Shown here: positions 23,301-37,300 of the stretch, one piece after another
How positions within the stretch are numbered: the first letter of the stretch is position 1
Layout of the letters: the number at the start of each line of letters is the position of its first letter
NCBI RefSeq assembly: GCF_964340395.1
Contig: NC_135550.1
Coordinates: 3,703,101-3,767,100, forward strand
DNA length: 64,000 nt
Direction: 5' to 3'
Origin: Glandiceps talaboti
Taxonomy: Eukaryota > Hemichordata > Enteropneusta > Spengelidae
Notes under the pieces: generated by a model
What the model was told of the DNA's origin: nothing
What the model saw: only the letters and a program-made list of their open reading frames with translations
Databases searched by the model: none
Made by a program: the position numbers and the translations under genes

Positions 23301-26300
23301 GATCAGAACATAGTTTTAGTCACGGCTGTGATCAGAACATCGTTTTAGTCACAGCAATGATCAGAACATCGTTTTAGTCACGGCTGTGATCAGAACATCG
23401 TTTTAGTCACAGCAGTGATCAGAACATAGTTTTATACATGGCAGTGATCAGAACATAGTGTTAGACATCGTTTTAGACACAGCAGTGATCAGAACATAGT
23501 TTTAGACACAGCAGTGATCAGAACATTGTTTTAGTCACAGCAGTGATCAGAACATCGTTTTAGTCATGGCTGTGATCAGAACATCGTTTTAGTCACAGCA
23601 GTGATCAGAACATAGTTTTAGACACAGCAGTGATCAGAACATCGTTTTAGACACGGCTGTGATCAGAACATCGTTTTAGATATGGCAGTGATCAGAACAT
23701 CGTTTTAGTCACAGCAGTGATCAGAACATAGTTTTAGACACAGCAGTGATCAGAACATAGTTTTAGACATGGCAGTGATCAGAACATCGTTTTATACACG
23801 GCTGTGATCAGAACATAGTTTTAGACACAGCAGTGATCAGAACATCGTTTTAGACACGGCTGTGATCAGAACATAGTTTTAGACACAGCAGTGATCAGAA
23901 CATCGTTTTAGACACGGCTGTGATCAGAACATCGTTTTAGATATGGCAGTGATCAGAACATCGTTTTAGTCACAGCAGTGATCAGAACATAGTTTTAGAC
24001 ACAGCAGTGATCAGAACATAGTTTTAGACACAGCAGTGATCAGAACATAGTTTTAGACATGGCAGTGATCAGAACATCGTTTTATACACGGCTGTGATCA
24101 GAACATCGTTTTAGTCACAGCAGTCATCAGAACATAGTTTTAGACACAGCAGTGATCAGAACATAGTTTTAGACACAGCAGTGATCAGAACATCGTTTTA
24201 GACACGGCTGTGATCAGAACATCGTTTTAGATATGGCAGTGATCAGAACATCGTTTTAGTCACAGCAGTGATCAGAACATAGTTTTAGACACAGCAGTGA
24301 TCAGAACATAGTTTTAGACACAGCAGTGATCAGAACATAGTTTTAGACATGGCAGTGATCAGAACATCGTTTTATACACGGCTGTGATCAGAACATAGTT
24401 TTAGACACGGCTGTGATCAGAACATCGTTTTAGTCACAGCAGTGATCAGAACATAGTTTTAGTCACAGCAGTCATCAGAACATCATTTTAGACACGGCTG
24501 TGATCAGAACATTGTTTTAATCACAGCAGTGATCAGAACATAGTTTTAGACACAGCAGTGATCAGAACATTGTTTTAGTCACAGCAGTGATCAGAACATA
24601 GTTTTAGACATGGCAGTGATCAGAACATCGTTTTAGACACAGCAGCCATCAGAACATCGTTTTAGACACAGCAGTGATCAGAACATAGTTTTAGACACAG
24701 CAGTGATCAGAACATAGTTTTAGACACAGCAGTGATCAGAACATCGTTTTAGACACGGCTGTGATCAGAACATCGTTTCAGACACAGCAGTGATCAGAAC
24801 ATAGTTTTAGACACGGCTGTGATCAGAACATCGTTTTAGACACAGCAGTGATCAGAACATAGTTTTAGACATCGTTTTAGTCACAGCAGTGATCAGAACA
24901 TCGTTTTAGTCACAGCAGTGATCAGAACATCGTTTTAGACACAGCAGTGATCAGAACATAGTTTTAGACACGGCAGTGATCAGAACATTGTTTTAGACAC
25001 GGCAGTGATCAGAACATAGTTTTAGTCACAGCAGTGATCAGAACATTGTTTTAGTCACGGCAGTGATCAGAACATAGTTTTAGACATCGTTTTAGTCACA
25101 GCAGTGATCAGAACATCGTTTTAGTCACAGCAGTGATCAGAACATCGTTTTAGTCACAGCAGTGATCAGAACATCGTTTTATCAGTGTTGGACAATTAAA
25201 ACCTAAGCTTTGAAGGTGCTGAACAACAATCTTCTCCTTGTCACAGATATCATACAGATATCTACTGACACAAAATAATAGTGAGTGTCTTGAGCTGACG
25301 TAGTATCATACAAATATCTACTGACACAAAATATAGTGAGTGTCTCGATCTGACGTAGGGTCTTACTATCAGGTTGTTTTGTCAGTGACGGTAGTCACTT
25401 TGTTAAACAAAGTAACTTTCACAGACAAGCAATCAAGTAAGAGCTCTGTATAAACCTACATCATAGAGACTCACTGTTATTTTGTATTAATATAGAATGT
25501 ATATTTAACACTGCCACAAGGAGAACATTGTTTGGCAGTCCACCTACCGCTAAAACGATGTTCTGATCATTGTCATGTCTAAGTAACTGGTAGAAGGGTG
25601 GTAAAACGTGATTCTTGGTCAGGTGTTCTTGTGAGCCATATGGGTTATAGGAATGTGTCAAAAGAATTTATTGTGCATCAAACTGCAAATGTAGCTTTAA
25701 TAGAGGGCATAACTGGTCTAGAATAGCAAGAAAAATCAGTATCTTCAGTTTCATTCATCAGTTCCAAAGTCACAAATGTCTCTGACATTGTTGTACATTG
25801 AGGTGTAAAAAAAACCCTCCAAACCCAAAATGATTACATAAATTTCACCAGCTCTCCTAACTACTTTGAAAATCAAGAAGCCTTATAACTGAAACAACCA
25901 ATCTGTATTGTAGGTAAATATGAAGATGAACCCACCTGTGGTAGGCCCCTAGGAGTTCGCATGACAGAGGATGGAACACTATATGCATTAGATGCATACC
26001 TTGGACTACATAAAGTTAATACCAAGACAGGTATATAGTTTCATCTTTATTCTACAACGCAGGGTCATAATTTGGTATGTAATCATTTGAACACACTTGT
26101 TGTAATATTTTAACTTCTAAATGGGTCTGAATGACACCATAGACCTGTACTGGATGAATTTGTGCACTGGTGTAATAACTCATTCTTACTTTTAAATGTC
26201 ACCAAAACAAACAGACATGATTATTGATTTTAGGAGAACTGTTTAAAGTCCTGAGAATACCATCATATGTGACCAGAAAGTCTGTTCAAAGTCCTGAGAA

Positions 26301-29300
26301 TACATGACCAGGAAGTCTGTACAAAGTCCTGAGAATACATGACCAGGAAGTCTGTACAAAGTCCTTAGAATACATGACCAGGATGTTGAAATAGTATCAA
26401 AATACGTCATCAATAGTGTCATTCTTGATGACAAATTATAATGGGATTTTAACTGATGCTATTGTGAAGAAGCATCAGCAACATTGATATTTTTTGAGAA
26501 AACTATTATATAGTAAGTTCTTTTGAGGTTGCTAGAACAATCTTATCCCGATTCTAGAAAAAAATATATTCTTGACCTTTTCATTCATCTGTTGATTTCA
26601 GAAATTGAGTGCAAAATATAATTCACTTCAAAAGATTGTTTGTTTCAATTTGTTCCAAAATAATTAGAATACCACATACGACAGTTGTCGCTTGGTCTTT
26701 TATAATCAATAAGTCCAGAGAAAAGAAGACACAGTTTTAACCATTTAGAATCATGATTAACACCAGAGAAATGTAGAGAAATGTACGGGCCATAGACAAG
26801 ACTAGTTCCGCTGTACTATTTCCATGGTCCACATCAGATAACACCACCCCTTATGGAGCTTATGAGAATTACATATTAAGTAGAAACAACATTGGATCTT
26901 TTAGTCTACCCTCTATTAAAGTAAAATGATGATATCTGCACTTCACTTGATGCCGGCAAGAGTGTTCTGCTTGTTCTCCTCGATCTATCGGCGACCTTTG
27001 ACACTATCGACCATGATATCTTACTATCACGATTATCTGACATTGGCATCAAAGGTACCCCCCTGAACTGGTTTGCATCATACCTCTCCAATCGTCAGCA
27101 ATCTGTTCTAGTTAAGGATACTGTCTCTACCCCAACTCTTCTTCAATCAGGTGTTCCACAGGGATCGGTACTTGGTCCTCTACTCTTTTGCATTTACATC
27201 TCCCCACTTGGTCAGTTAATTCGGCAGCATGATCTTAACTTCCACCTATACGCAGATGACAGTCAACTCTACAATGCTCTTACTCCATCAGACATCTCTC
27301 TATCGGTTAGAAACATGGAAGCTGCTGCTAATGACATCAAGACGTGGATGACCAAGAATAAGCTCAAACTCAATGACGACAAAACTGAAGTCTTACTCAT
27401 TACATCGAAATTCAGTCGACCTCAAAGTCCAACTATTGATAACATCCATATTGGCGAAAGTACAATTCAACCAGCCGAAACAGCTCGTAATATTGGTGTA
27501 ACTTTCGATTCTCATCACACGTTAAAAAAGCACATATCCACAACATGTCAATCAATCTACTATTATCTCAGGAAAATTGGCTATATCCATCCCTACCTCT
27601 CCAAATCTACTTGTCAGAAACTCGTCCAGGCATTAATATCAAGCAAACTTGACAATGGTAATGCCCTACTCTATGGCTTACCCAACGATCATATCTAACC
27701 ACTCCAACATGTTCAAAACGCTGCAGCAAAAATCATCATGCGAGCCAGGAAATATGATCATGTAACACCACTCCTAAAGGAACTACACTGGCTACCAGTT
27801 CAGGACAGAATAAAGTTCAAACTTTTGCTCATGACATACAAGTCCCTCCAAGATACTTATCAGACCTTCTTCACTGGAAACAGCTACGAGAACACTGCGA
27901 TCAACAAATAAACATCTCCTATATGTACCTAAGTACAAGCTGGAATCTTATGGAGGAAGATCGTTTTCTTCTGCTGCGCCTCGTCTGTGGAATGAACTAC
28001 CAATTGAAATTCGTGAACAAGTTACAATTAGCACATTTAAAAAACACTTAAAGACTTACCTGTTTTCTCAAACATTTTGACTGTAAAGCGCCTTTGAACT
28101 CTTGTCATAGTGGAATTGGCGCTATATAAATTGCATCGATTGATTGATTGATTGATTGAAAATGCTATTACAGATACAAAGAATTGTGTGGCTCAGTGTG
28201 TATTGTACTGAGACATTGAAAATTCTGAACAGCATCTCCACTCCATGATAAATCATAAATATAGTAGTGCACTTGTACATATTTGTTAAAGTTTGCAAAT
28301 GTCAAACCGAGTGATTTTTTGTCAAAAATTACAGGTTGGGAAAAATAATGAATGAATTGTACCAGTTGACTGAAGTATTTGGTGGTGAATTTCAAATTGG
28401 TATCTAATAACAAAATATTTAATATTGTTTACCACGTGTCATTTATTTGGGGTATAATTAGTTAGTCTAGATGCTATACACTAATTGTTTTGAATCTAAA
28501 GTTCTCTCCATCCACGTCTAGTCAAATGGATCTAATCAAGGAAAAATCTAGCTTGACCACATGGTAACAAATGTGTGAACTACTGTACAAACTAAACCAC
28601 ATGGTAACAAATGTGTGAACTACTGTACAAACTAAACCATATGCTAACAAATGTGTGAACTACTGTACAAACTAAACCATATGTTAACAAATGTGTGAAC
28701 TACTGTACACACTAAACCATATGCTAACAAATGTGTGAACTACTGTACACACTAAACCACATGCTAACAAATGTGTGAACTACTGTGCAAAGTAAACCAC
28801 ATGCTAACAAATGTGTGAACTACTGTACAAACTAATTGTAGAAAGCAGATGTTATGTCATATTTCTAAATCATGTAGAAATTCTTTGCAACATTGTGTGA
28901 TATTTTGTTTGTTTTTTAGGTGATGTGACCACCCTGATATCATCTAACTTTGTTATTGATAATAAACCATTCAAATTTCTGAATGACTTAGCTGTCCAAG
29001 ATGATGGCATCATTTATTTCACTGATTCAAGTTATAAATGGGAAAGAAGAAATAATCGATATTTAATAGCAGAAGGGGGAGATTGTGGAAGGTAACTTTT
29101 TAACAAATTCTTGAATGGTGTAGTAAAAACCAGAGAAATTAAAGTTTTAAACTTTCTACTATGCTAAGAAAACTTCAACCAATGCATGATGAAAACCAAG
29201 AAAAAATAACCAGGGTCATCATTTCTGTTGGAGTAGAGGTCACAATGACTTTGAATCAAAATGGCCACCAAACACTGAACAAAAATATTGGCCATCTCCT

Positions 29301-32300
29301 TGAACACAAATGAACACCCATAGTTATTTTATTATTTCAAAATGACCAGGTACAAACTGTTCTCTTGTTTTCATTCTCAGACTAATGTGGTACAATCCAA
29401 CAACAAGACAAGTCAAAGTACTGCTTGATAACCTTTACTTTCCCAATGGAGTGGAACTTTCTGCTAAACAAGATTTCTTGTTGATATCAGAGACAACTAG
29501 AGCCAGAATACTCAAGTAAGTCCAAATCATATGAGAGAAAGTGTTTGGCAAATCAAGGTCAATCTTATGTGTGAATTAACTTAATACAATAGTATAATAA
29601 GAATGTATACTTATATATGAAGATATGAAGATATTTTATGATTTGATAAATCAAATTTAAAACTGCACTAGCTGTAACTGAAATAGTATTTATGAATCAA
29701 ACAACCAACAATTTATTCACTAGAAATTGTTAAAATATCAATAATTAGACTTTGTATGTTAATGTTAATTAGACATTGTATATGTTAAATAGACATTGTA
29801 TATGTTAAATAGACATTGTATATGTTAAATAGACATTGTATATGTTAAATAGACATAGTACATGTTAATTAGACATTGTGTATGTTAAATAGACATTGTA
29901 TATGTTAAATAGACATAGTACATGTTAATTAGACATAGTACATGTTAATTAGACATTGTACTTGTTAATTAGACATAGTACATGTTAATTAGACATAGTA
30001 CATGTTAATGTTAATTAGACATTGTATAATTATGTTAATTAGACATAGTACATGTTAATTAGACATTGTACATGTTAATTAGACATAGTACATGTTAATG
30101 TTAAATAGACATAGTACATGTTAAATAGACATTGTGTATGTTAATTAGACATAGTACATGTTAAATAGACATTGTGTATGTTAATTAGACATAGTACATG
30201 TTAATTAGACATAGTACATGTTAAATAGACATTGTGTATGTTAATTAGACATAGTACATGTTAATTAGACATAGTACATGTTAAATAGACATTGTGTATG
30301 TTAATTAGACATAGTACATGTTAAATAGACATTGTGTATGTTAATTAGACATAGTACATGTTAAATAGACATTGTGTATGTTAATTAGACATAGTACATG
30401 TTAAATAGACATTGTGTATGTTAATTAGACATAGTACATGTTAATTAGACATAGTACATGTTAAATAGACATTGTGTATGTTAATTAGACATAGTACATG
30501 TTAATTAGACATAGTACATGTTAAATAGACATTGTGTATGTTAATTAGACATAGTACATGTTAAATAGACATTGTGTATGTTAATTAGACATAGTACATG
30601 TTAATTAGACATAGTACATGTTAAATAGACATTGTGTATGTTAATAGACCATTACCCGTCTCGCGGGAGACGCCATTGAGTGCATAGCAACCACATTCGG
30701 GTGGTCAAGCTGAAGTGTCAACCGCTTAGCAACACCATTGTTCTCGACGTCACGTACAGTGCAATACGTATGATCATGGAAGTATACTTCCATGGTATGA
30801 TAGATCAAGGGAAGCAAACTTTTAAAGTATGGTTGTAAAAACGATGTGCGTATGTGAAATTCATAACTAGCCGTCAGACGTGACGGTGATTTTTGGCCGT
30901 CTGGGCGCAGATGAAGAGCGGTTGAGCATGTTGAGATTGACAGTTTCAACATGAACTTGAAAATATTACTAGAGTTGGATCCACTCGAGGATCGCAGGCC
31001 CTATGGTTGAAAACTTGCATGTCAGGTCGCGAATATTGTATTCCTATTTTTAAACAACGTCTAAAATTTGATACAATGTCATAAATTTTCCATAGACTTT
31101 TTATACGTCGCGTAGCGTCGTCTAAAAACCAACACAACAACGTGTACGCGATCACTTTACTGTATAACGTGCTGTTAATAGTTGGCAATGATGTAATTCT
31201 TAGTCCGTAATTCGTCAGCTAAATTCGTCAGGGTCCGCTAAAAACTTTGAAATCGGTTGAGAATTTTTTTCGCTGTCTTTGATTTTATCATATACATTTA
31301 TAAATGAGCTATATATATGCATTTAAAATTAAAATTTAGAGATACTATATCGTTTTATTTTACGAATTTGGACTATGAGTTCTACAACATGTTCATCGAA
31401 CTCAAGTATAAACATGGCTGACACGTACACGTGTTTCACGCATCGCCGGTGATTCCCAATTCTAGTTCCTGACGATTGTATTCCGATTTTACTCTAAGTT
31501 ATCTTCATACAGTACTAGTCTAGTTCATGACGACCGTATTCCGATTTTACTCTACGTTATTAAGGTAGGGTAAAATTGGAATACGGTCATTGGGAACTAG
31601 ACTGGTAGATATTGTTGTATGAAGATAACATGTGGTAAAATCGGAATATGATTGTCAGGAACTGACTATGATTTCCCGATCTGTGACGATAATTAAGAAC
31701 TTTTCAATTCTGAACTCTAGGACCGAAACGGGACATTGGCACTCTAAAAATGTGTAAGACTGTTAGCTTTCGTCCGTATTTGTCAACAGCGTAAATGTCA
31801 ACGGTTCATAAGGGCTTACGGCGGATGTGTAGTAGTACTACGCCACACTTCATGTGCATTGCATTCTAATATACTTACATTGAATATTGGTGACGGGAAA
31901 TGTTTCCACCATGTACATGTGTACTAATAATCAAAACTACTCGATTTTGCTTGTCATTAATTACCATTTCTCAAGATTGAAATATTATAGCCATCTAGTA
32001 TGCTGCATAAGTTTGGCACTGACAACGTATTCCCAGAAATGACTGTCAGTTCGGAAATATAATGACAGTGTGACACTGGCGTATTTTTCTTTTAACTTGA
32101 TGTTGACACGCTATATTTTCGCAACATGCTCTTTAGTTCGTGTACTTTCAATTTTTCAATGTCTTCCATGATGACTTAGGATTGTAGATGGTCACAAACG
32201 GTAGTATTTTTTTCAGACTAATGCATTGACTTTCATATGAACAACATGGCCACTCCGCAAAGCTTGACCTCCGTAGCAACCGTTGCTAGGTTATTTGCAT

Positions 32301-34315
32301 ATCTCGCGAGATCTGCCGCGAGACGGAAAATACTCTATTAGACATAGTACATGTTAATTAGACATAGTACATGTTAAATAGACATTGTGTATGTTAATTA
32401 GACATAGTACATGTTAATTATACATAGTACATGTTAAATAGACATTGTGTATGTTAATTAGACATAGTACATGTTAATTAGACATAGTACATGTTAATGT
32501 TAAATAGACATTGTATATGTTAAATAGACATTGTGTATGTTAATTAGACAGTACATGTTAATTAGACATAGTACATGTTAATTAGATGTAGTACATGTTA
32601 ATGAGTATGTCCGTCACATCAGTAGTACATTTCAATGAAATCGTGATCACATTGAGGGTGCTAATTTTTGTGTGCGGCCCAAAAGGGGGTTGTATTATAA
32701 AGGGCTCCATCCGTCTGTCTGTCCATCCGTGCATCCGGCCTTCCATAATATGTCATTTTTCAGACATGCAATATCCAATTTCTTTCAAACCTGACACAAA
32801 GGTCACATATCATATCATGTATCTTTTTTTTTATATATGCAAATTTGACCTAATGGCAGTCATATTTGTAGTTAAAAATCAATATTTACTGCATAACTCA
32901 AAAACTGTAATACACAGACAGTCTATTTGAGTGTCTAACCCCATATTATCAGATGTGAGCTATCTTGGGAGGCCTTGACTTTTGACCTTCAGGGTCAATT
33001 GTCAAAATCAAGCCAATTCCTGCCTATCACAGACATATTGTAGTGCTTACATATTGCCAATTTCTTTTAAATCATGTTTACAAGTAATATTGAAGAAAGG
33101 AACTATATATGTCAAGCATTGTTTTGATAGTTTTCCCCAGTGCTCAGTTCAAACTGGATGACATTTTCCTTGAAATCTAGGTGTTTAAAGTGAAAATATG
33201 GTACATACGTTCATAGCGATAGTCTTTCCCGTCTACAGGTAGGCTAGGCTGACTTGTCAGCCGGATAGAAAATTAGCAAGACAAGTGTATATGGAAGACA
33301 GATGATGGCCGGGATGAAACGGTTGGACAAGTTTTGGTGCAAGGAGTAGTAGAAAGTGGCAAAGTTCGTGCGACTACCACATGTATCCTGATGACTTTTT
33401 GTGCAAGTCACAGAAAATTAATTTATACACAACATGAAAGAACATGTGTTTGAAGTGTTGTATGTTGCCAGTCCGGCAGTGTGTCCCATGAAAGGACTTG
33501 TAGAATGTATGGAAAAAGTGCTATGGTCACTAGCCCCATCTACACAACACTAAAACAGGGCTTAGGACGGTTTGAGGCCCATGGAGATGTAAACATCTCA
33601 AACCTGTCCTGAAACTGTCCTGACTTAGGATACCTTTGAGAGGTTTCCTGAAACCTTCCAGACTTCGTCCTATGTACTGTCAGGACGGAGTCAGGAGGGT
33701 ACACGTGACATCTATGCCATAACCTTCGATGTCTTGAAAAGTGAGGAGACGTCATCTCTCTTATGGTCTTGTCTACTTTTGATACGAGATGATGTTAGAT
33801 TTACAAAATATCCCATATTTATCGGCGATTTCGTTGTCTTGTTTAGTCATATATAGACCTTCCACTCACATTAGTCTTCATTTCCCTAATATTGTCCTTT
33901 ATGAAGTTGTCATTCCTTGCATTCTATCTATTTCCGAGTACCAGTGTGCATGGCTTGTACAACGTTTAATTGGCCGGTATATTGAATGTTGCATTAGCAT
34001 CTTTAGCAAACGTTGCTACATTTGGTGTTTAACGCACGTCTTACAATAAATGACATCTTTATCATCTTTGAAACAAGGAAATAAACAGTTACAGTAAATG
34101 ACATTCATCAATGAAACAAAATATGTGTCGACAAGAATGCCTACGTGACGCGTATTTCCAATGGGTCAGTCGGGTACTACCTCTGGCAAATAAATATATA
34201 CTAGCATAGTACGAGCGCACATGTTGACATCGACCTGCTGTATTACATATCAACCTAAACCAGCTTTTATCGCCTTGTAACGTTGTTATCATCATCATCA
34301 TCATCATCGTCGTCG

Positions 34316-34361
<46 letters not shown>

Positions 34362-37300
34362 AAAGATTCAGTTTACTTCATTGTACATTGTAGTATACAT
34401 TCTCTTGGTGTTCTGAGTACACATGCATATATCATGAAAAGTTGAGAACAACACGTCTACGTATGTAATACAGCAGGTCGACGTCAACATGTGCGCTCGT
34501 ACTAGAAGTACCTGACTGGCCCATTGGAAATACCTTTACCCGTTGCACATGGATCGTACGTGGCTGAAGTCGCGTTTGTTGGAAAAAAACAGATACTATC
34601 ACATGTAAATTAACAGTTTTGAGATCTGATATAATGTTTGAGCTATCAATTTCGAAGGTAATAAGTATTTGACGCCAAAACGCGAGTGTGAAGCTATATC
34701 ATATTCATATTCATCTTCACTTTCAAAAGATGACCTCCACGCTCAATGTGAATATATGACGATAGCTTCACACGTTCATCATCAGTAAGATTCGAAGTCT
34801 TCCGAATGGGTACGAACACGCGTTCGGCAAATCACATATCCTTAATTGACATGTTGAAATCATGTGATTGTAATTACTTTCCCTTGATTTGCATGGATTT
34901 TTATGCTCTATTTTCATTTTTGCCAGAGTATCAAAGTATTGTTGTCATATAAAAAACTAATTTGGATGTTTAGTATGCCTTTCCCATATCTTTGAAAATG
35001 AAATATCAGTATATCATATGGGTGTACAAAACACCTATATGAGTAATGTAATAAAATACGGCCTGGCTGGGTGTGTTTTGAATCCGTGACATCAAGTGAC
35101 AAGGTGATATCACTTGGCCACTTAGTGTCATGGATTGTTTTGATTTCCCGCAGTGCCACTATCTTTGAAACCCTACTTAACACTTAACACTTACACTGGT
35201 GAAATTGACATAAATTGTCAAAATAGTGTTGTCAAGATCACAATTATCACAATGTATGTAGTTCCCTTGATAGGGGAGGGGCAATGCAATTGATTGTAAA
35301 AAATATGGTCCATGACAACAATAGTTCATGGTGCAAATTGGATACTCTGGCAAAAATAAAGAGAGCATGCAAATTCATGCAAGTCAAATGAAAATTAATT
35401 ACAATCACATGATTTCAATCTGTCAATGAAGGATATGTGATTTGCCGAATGCGTGTTCGTACCCATTTAGGAGACTTCGAATCTGATGATGAACGTGTGA
35501 AGCTATCATATTCACATTGAGCGTAGAGGTCAACTTTTGAACGTGAAGATGAATATGAATATGATGGTAGCTTCACACTCGTCGCCGAAACACGTCATAA
35601 TGGATGTCAAAGGTCACGCCTCGTACTCGTGACAGGCGGTACGAGCACGACATGCTCTGCAAGTTGAAAATTTTTTTTTTTTTAAATTTAAAAAATGAAA
35701 TAAAAAACTAACAAAAAATATATTTTGACTTTCAATTATATATAATCCTTAAAAAAATTCTGGTTTGACGAAAAATAAAACAATATTCTCAAATAAATGC
35801 AAACTTATTTCAATTAAAATAATGTGAACATGGAATAAAAGTACATAAACTGTTAAAATTAGTTTGTAAGTACGAAAAATATAAAATACTTTTGGCCTGA
35901 ACGGCTTCCCATACAAGAGGACACTCACTCAAGATTTTTAAACCAACTGTCAGACTGAATATCCGGAAATAATTCTTTTCTCAACATGTTGTACTCCACT
36001 GGAACAATTTACCAGAACATGTTATTGGAACAGGAACTGTTAAAGACTTTAAAATTGTCTTGGACCAGTACTGGAACACTATAGGGATTATATAGGCCTT
36101 TAAGGCTTTTCTCCCTTACTTGTCAAGGATGGATGTTACCATGGCAATCATATTAAATCATATTAAATCAACTTACATCACTCCAGGATAGACGCACAGC
36201 AAACAGGCTAATTTTTCTATACAGGGTGGTTGAAGGCCTAGTACCAGCAATTCAACCAGCGGACTATCTTAAACCCAAAAGTTCTATAAAAGCTAGGAAA
36301 TTTGCAGACTGTATCTCAGCTAACATTGTTGAACAAAGAGTTACCAACAACTCAAAATGCTTTGAAATTGACAATTGTAAAACTGCTCAATATAAACAGT
36401 CATTCTTTGTAAAAACACTAGTAGACTGGAACCATCTGGACAATAGTACTGTGTGCGCTAAATCTTGTGATGCCTTTAAAATGGCAGTCACTGTCAAAAA
36501 CCATTCTGACTAAATACTCTCCCCTGGTGTGTTATTCCTTACCAAGGACCAACACCATAACTATACAGATACAGATACAGATACAGATACGATACAGAAG
36601 TATACGCAGGCATTTATTTTTGGTGCTCATTCAATTTTTACGGAATGACAGCCATTATTTTTAGTAAACAAAAAATCACTATATATAATACTGCATAACT
36701 AAACAACTTCAATCATAGGCTCTATTCATAGACCATCAAATTCTAAGATATTATTTACATATTGCAGACACTTTATAGCAATTATGTGTGGTCTTTTAGA
36801 TCATGTCTATAGATAATGCAGGACCAGATAAACATACACAATCATGCATTACTTTTGGTGCTCATATATCTTTTTACTCAATGGCAGCCATATTTGTAGT
36901 GACCAATCATGTTTTACAAAAAAACGTTATTACATGGAGACTACATTATGTGTCTATTTGAGGGACTATGTCTTGTATGAAGACTTGTTTTTAGGGTTTT
37001 TTGTCACAATTAAACGAAATGTAGACACTGATACCATGCAAGTATATAAAATGATACATTTTATCTCATTGTGAACACAAATCAACATCACTGTCAGATA
37101 AAAAAATCCAAGGAACATTCAAACACAAAACTGTAGTTTATTTTAATATGTTCTCAGTCAGATAAAATGCAATATTTCATGTGTGCACCAGTTATGTGTC
37201 TGTATTTTGTTTGTGTAATTCATACCTAAATATATTGTGATAAAAACACCATTCCACCTAATTGATTTGACCGTTTGTTTTTCAAGATATTATCTGAAAG

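Noticed and set aside
23029-25187. Regular 29-bp repeats resembling a CRISPR array
   Set aside because: Units are directly head to tail with no unique spacers, in an intron of an animal gene. It is a minisatellite.
25461-25661. Minus-strand frame with PPFYQLLRHDNDQNIVLAVGGL, reminiscent of an armadillo-like helix
   Set aside because: Too short and lacking a convincing acceptor or further exons. Kept only as a note in the lone-unit finding.
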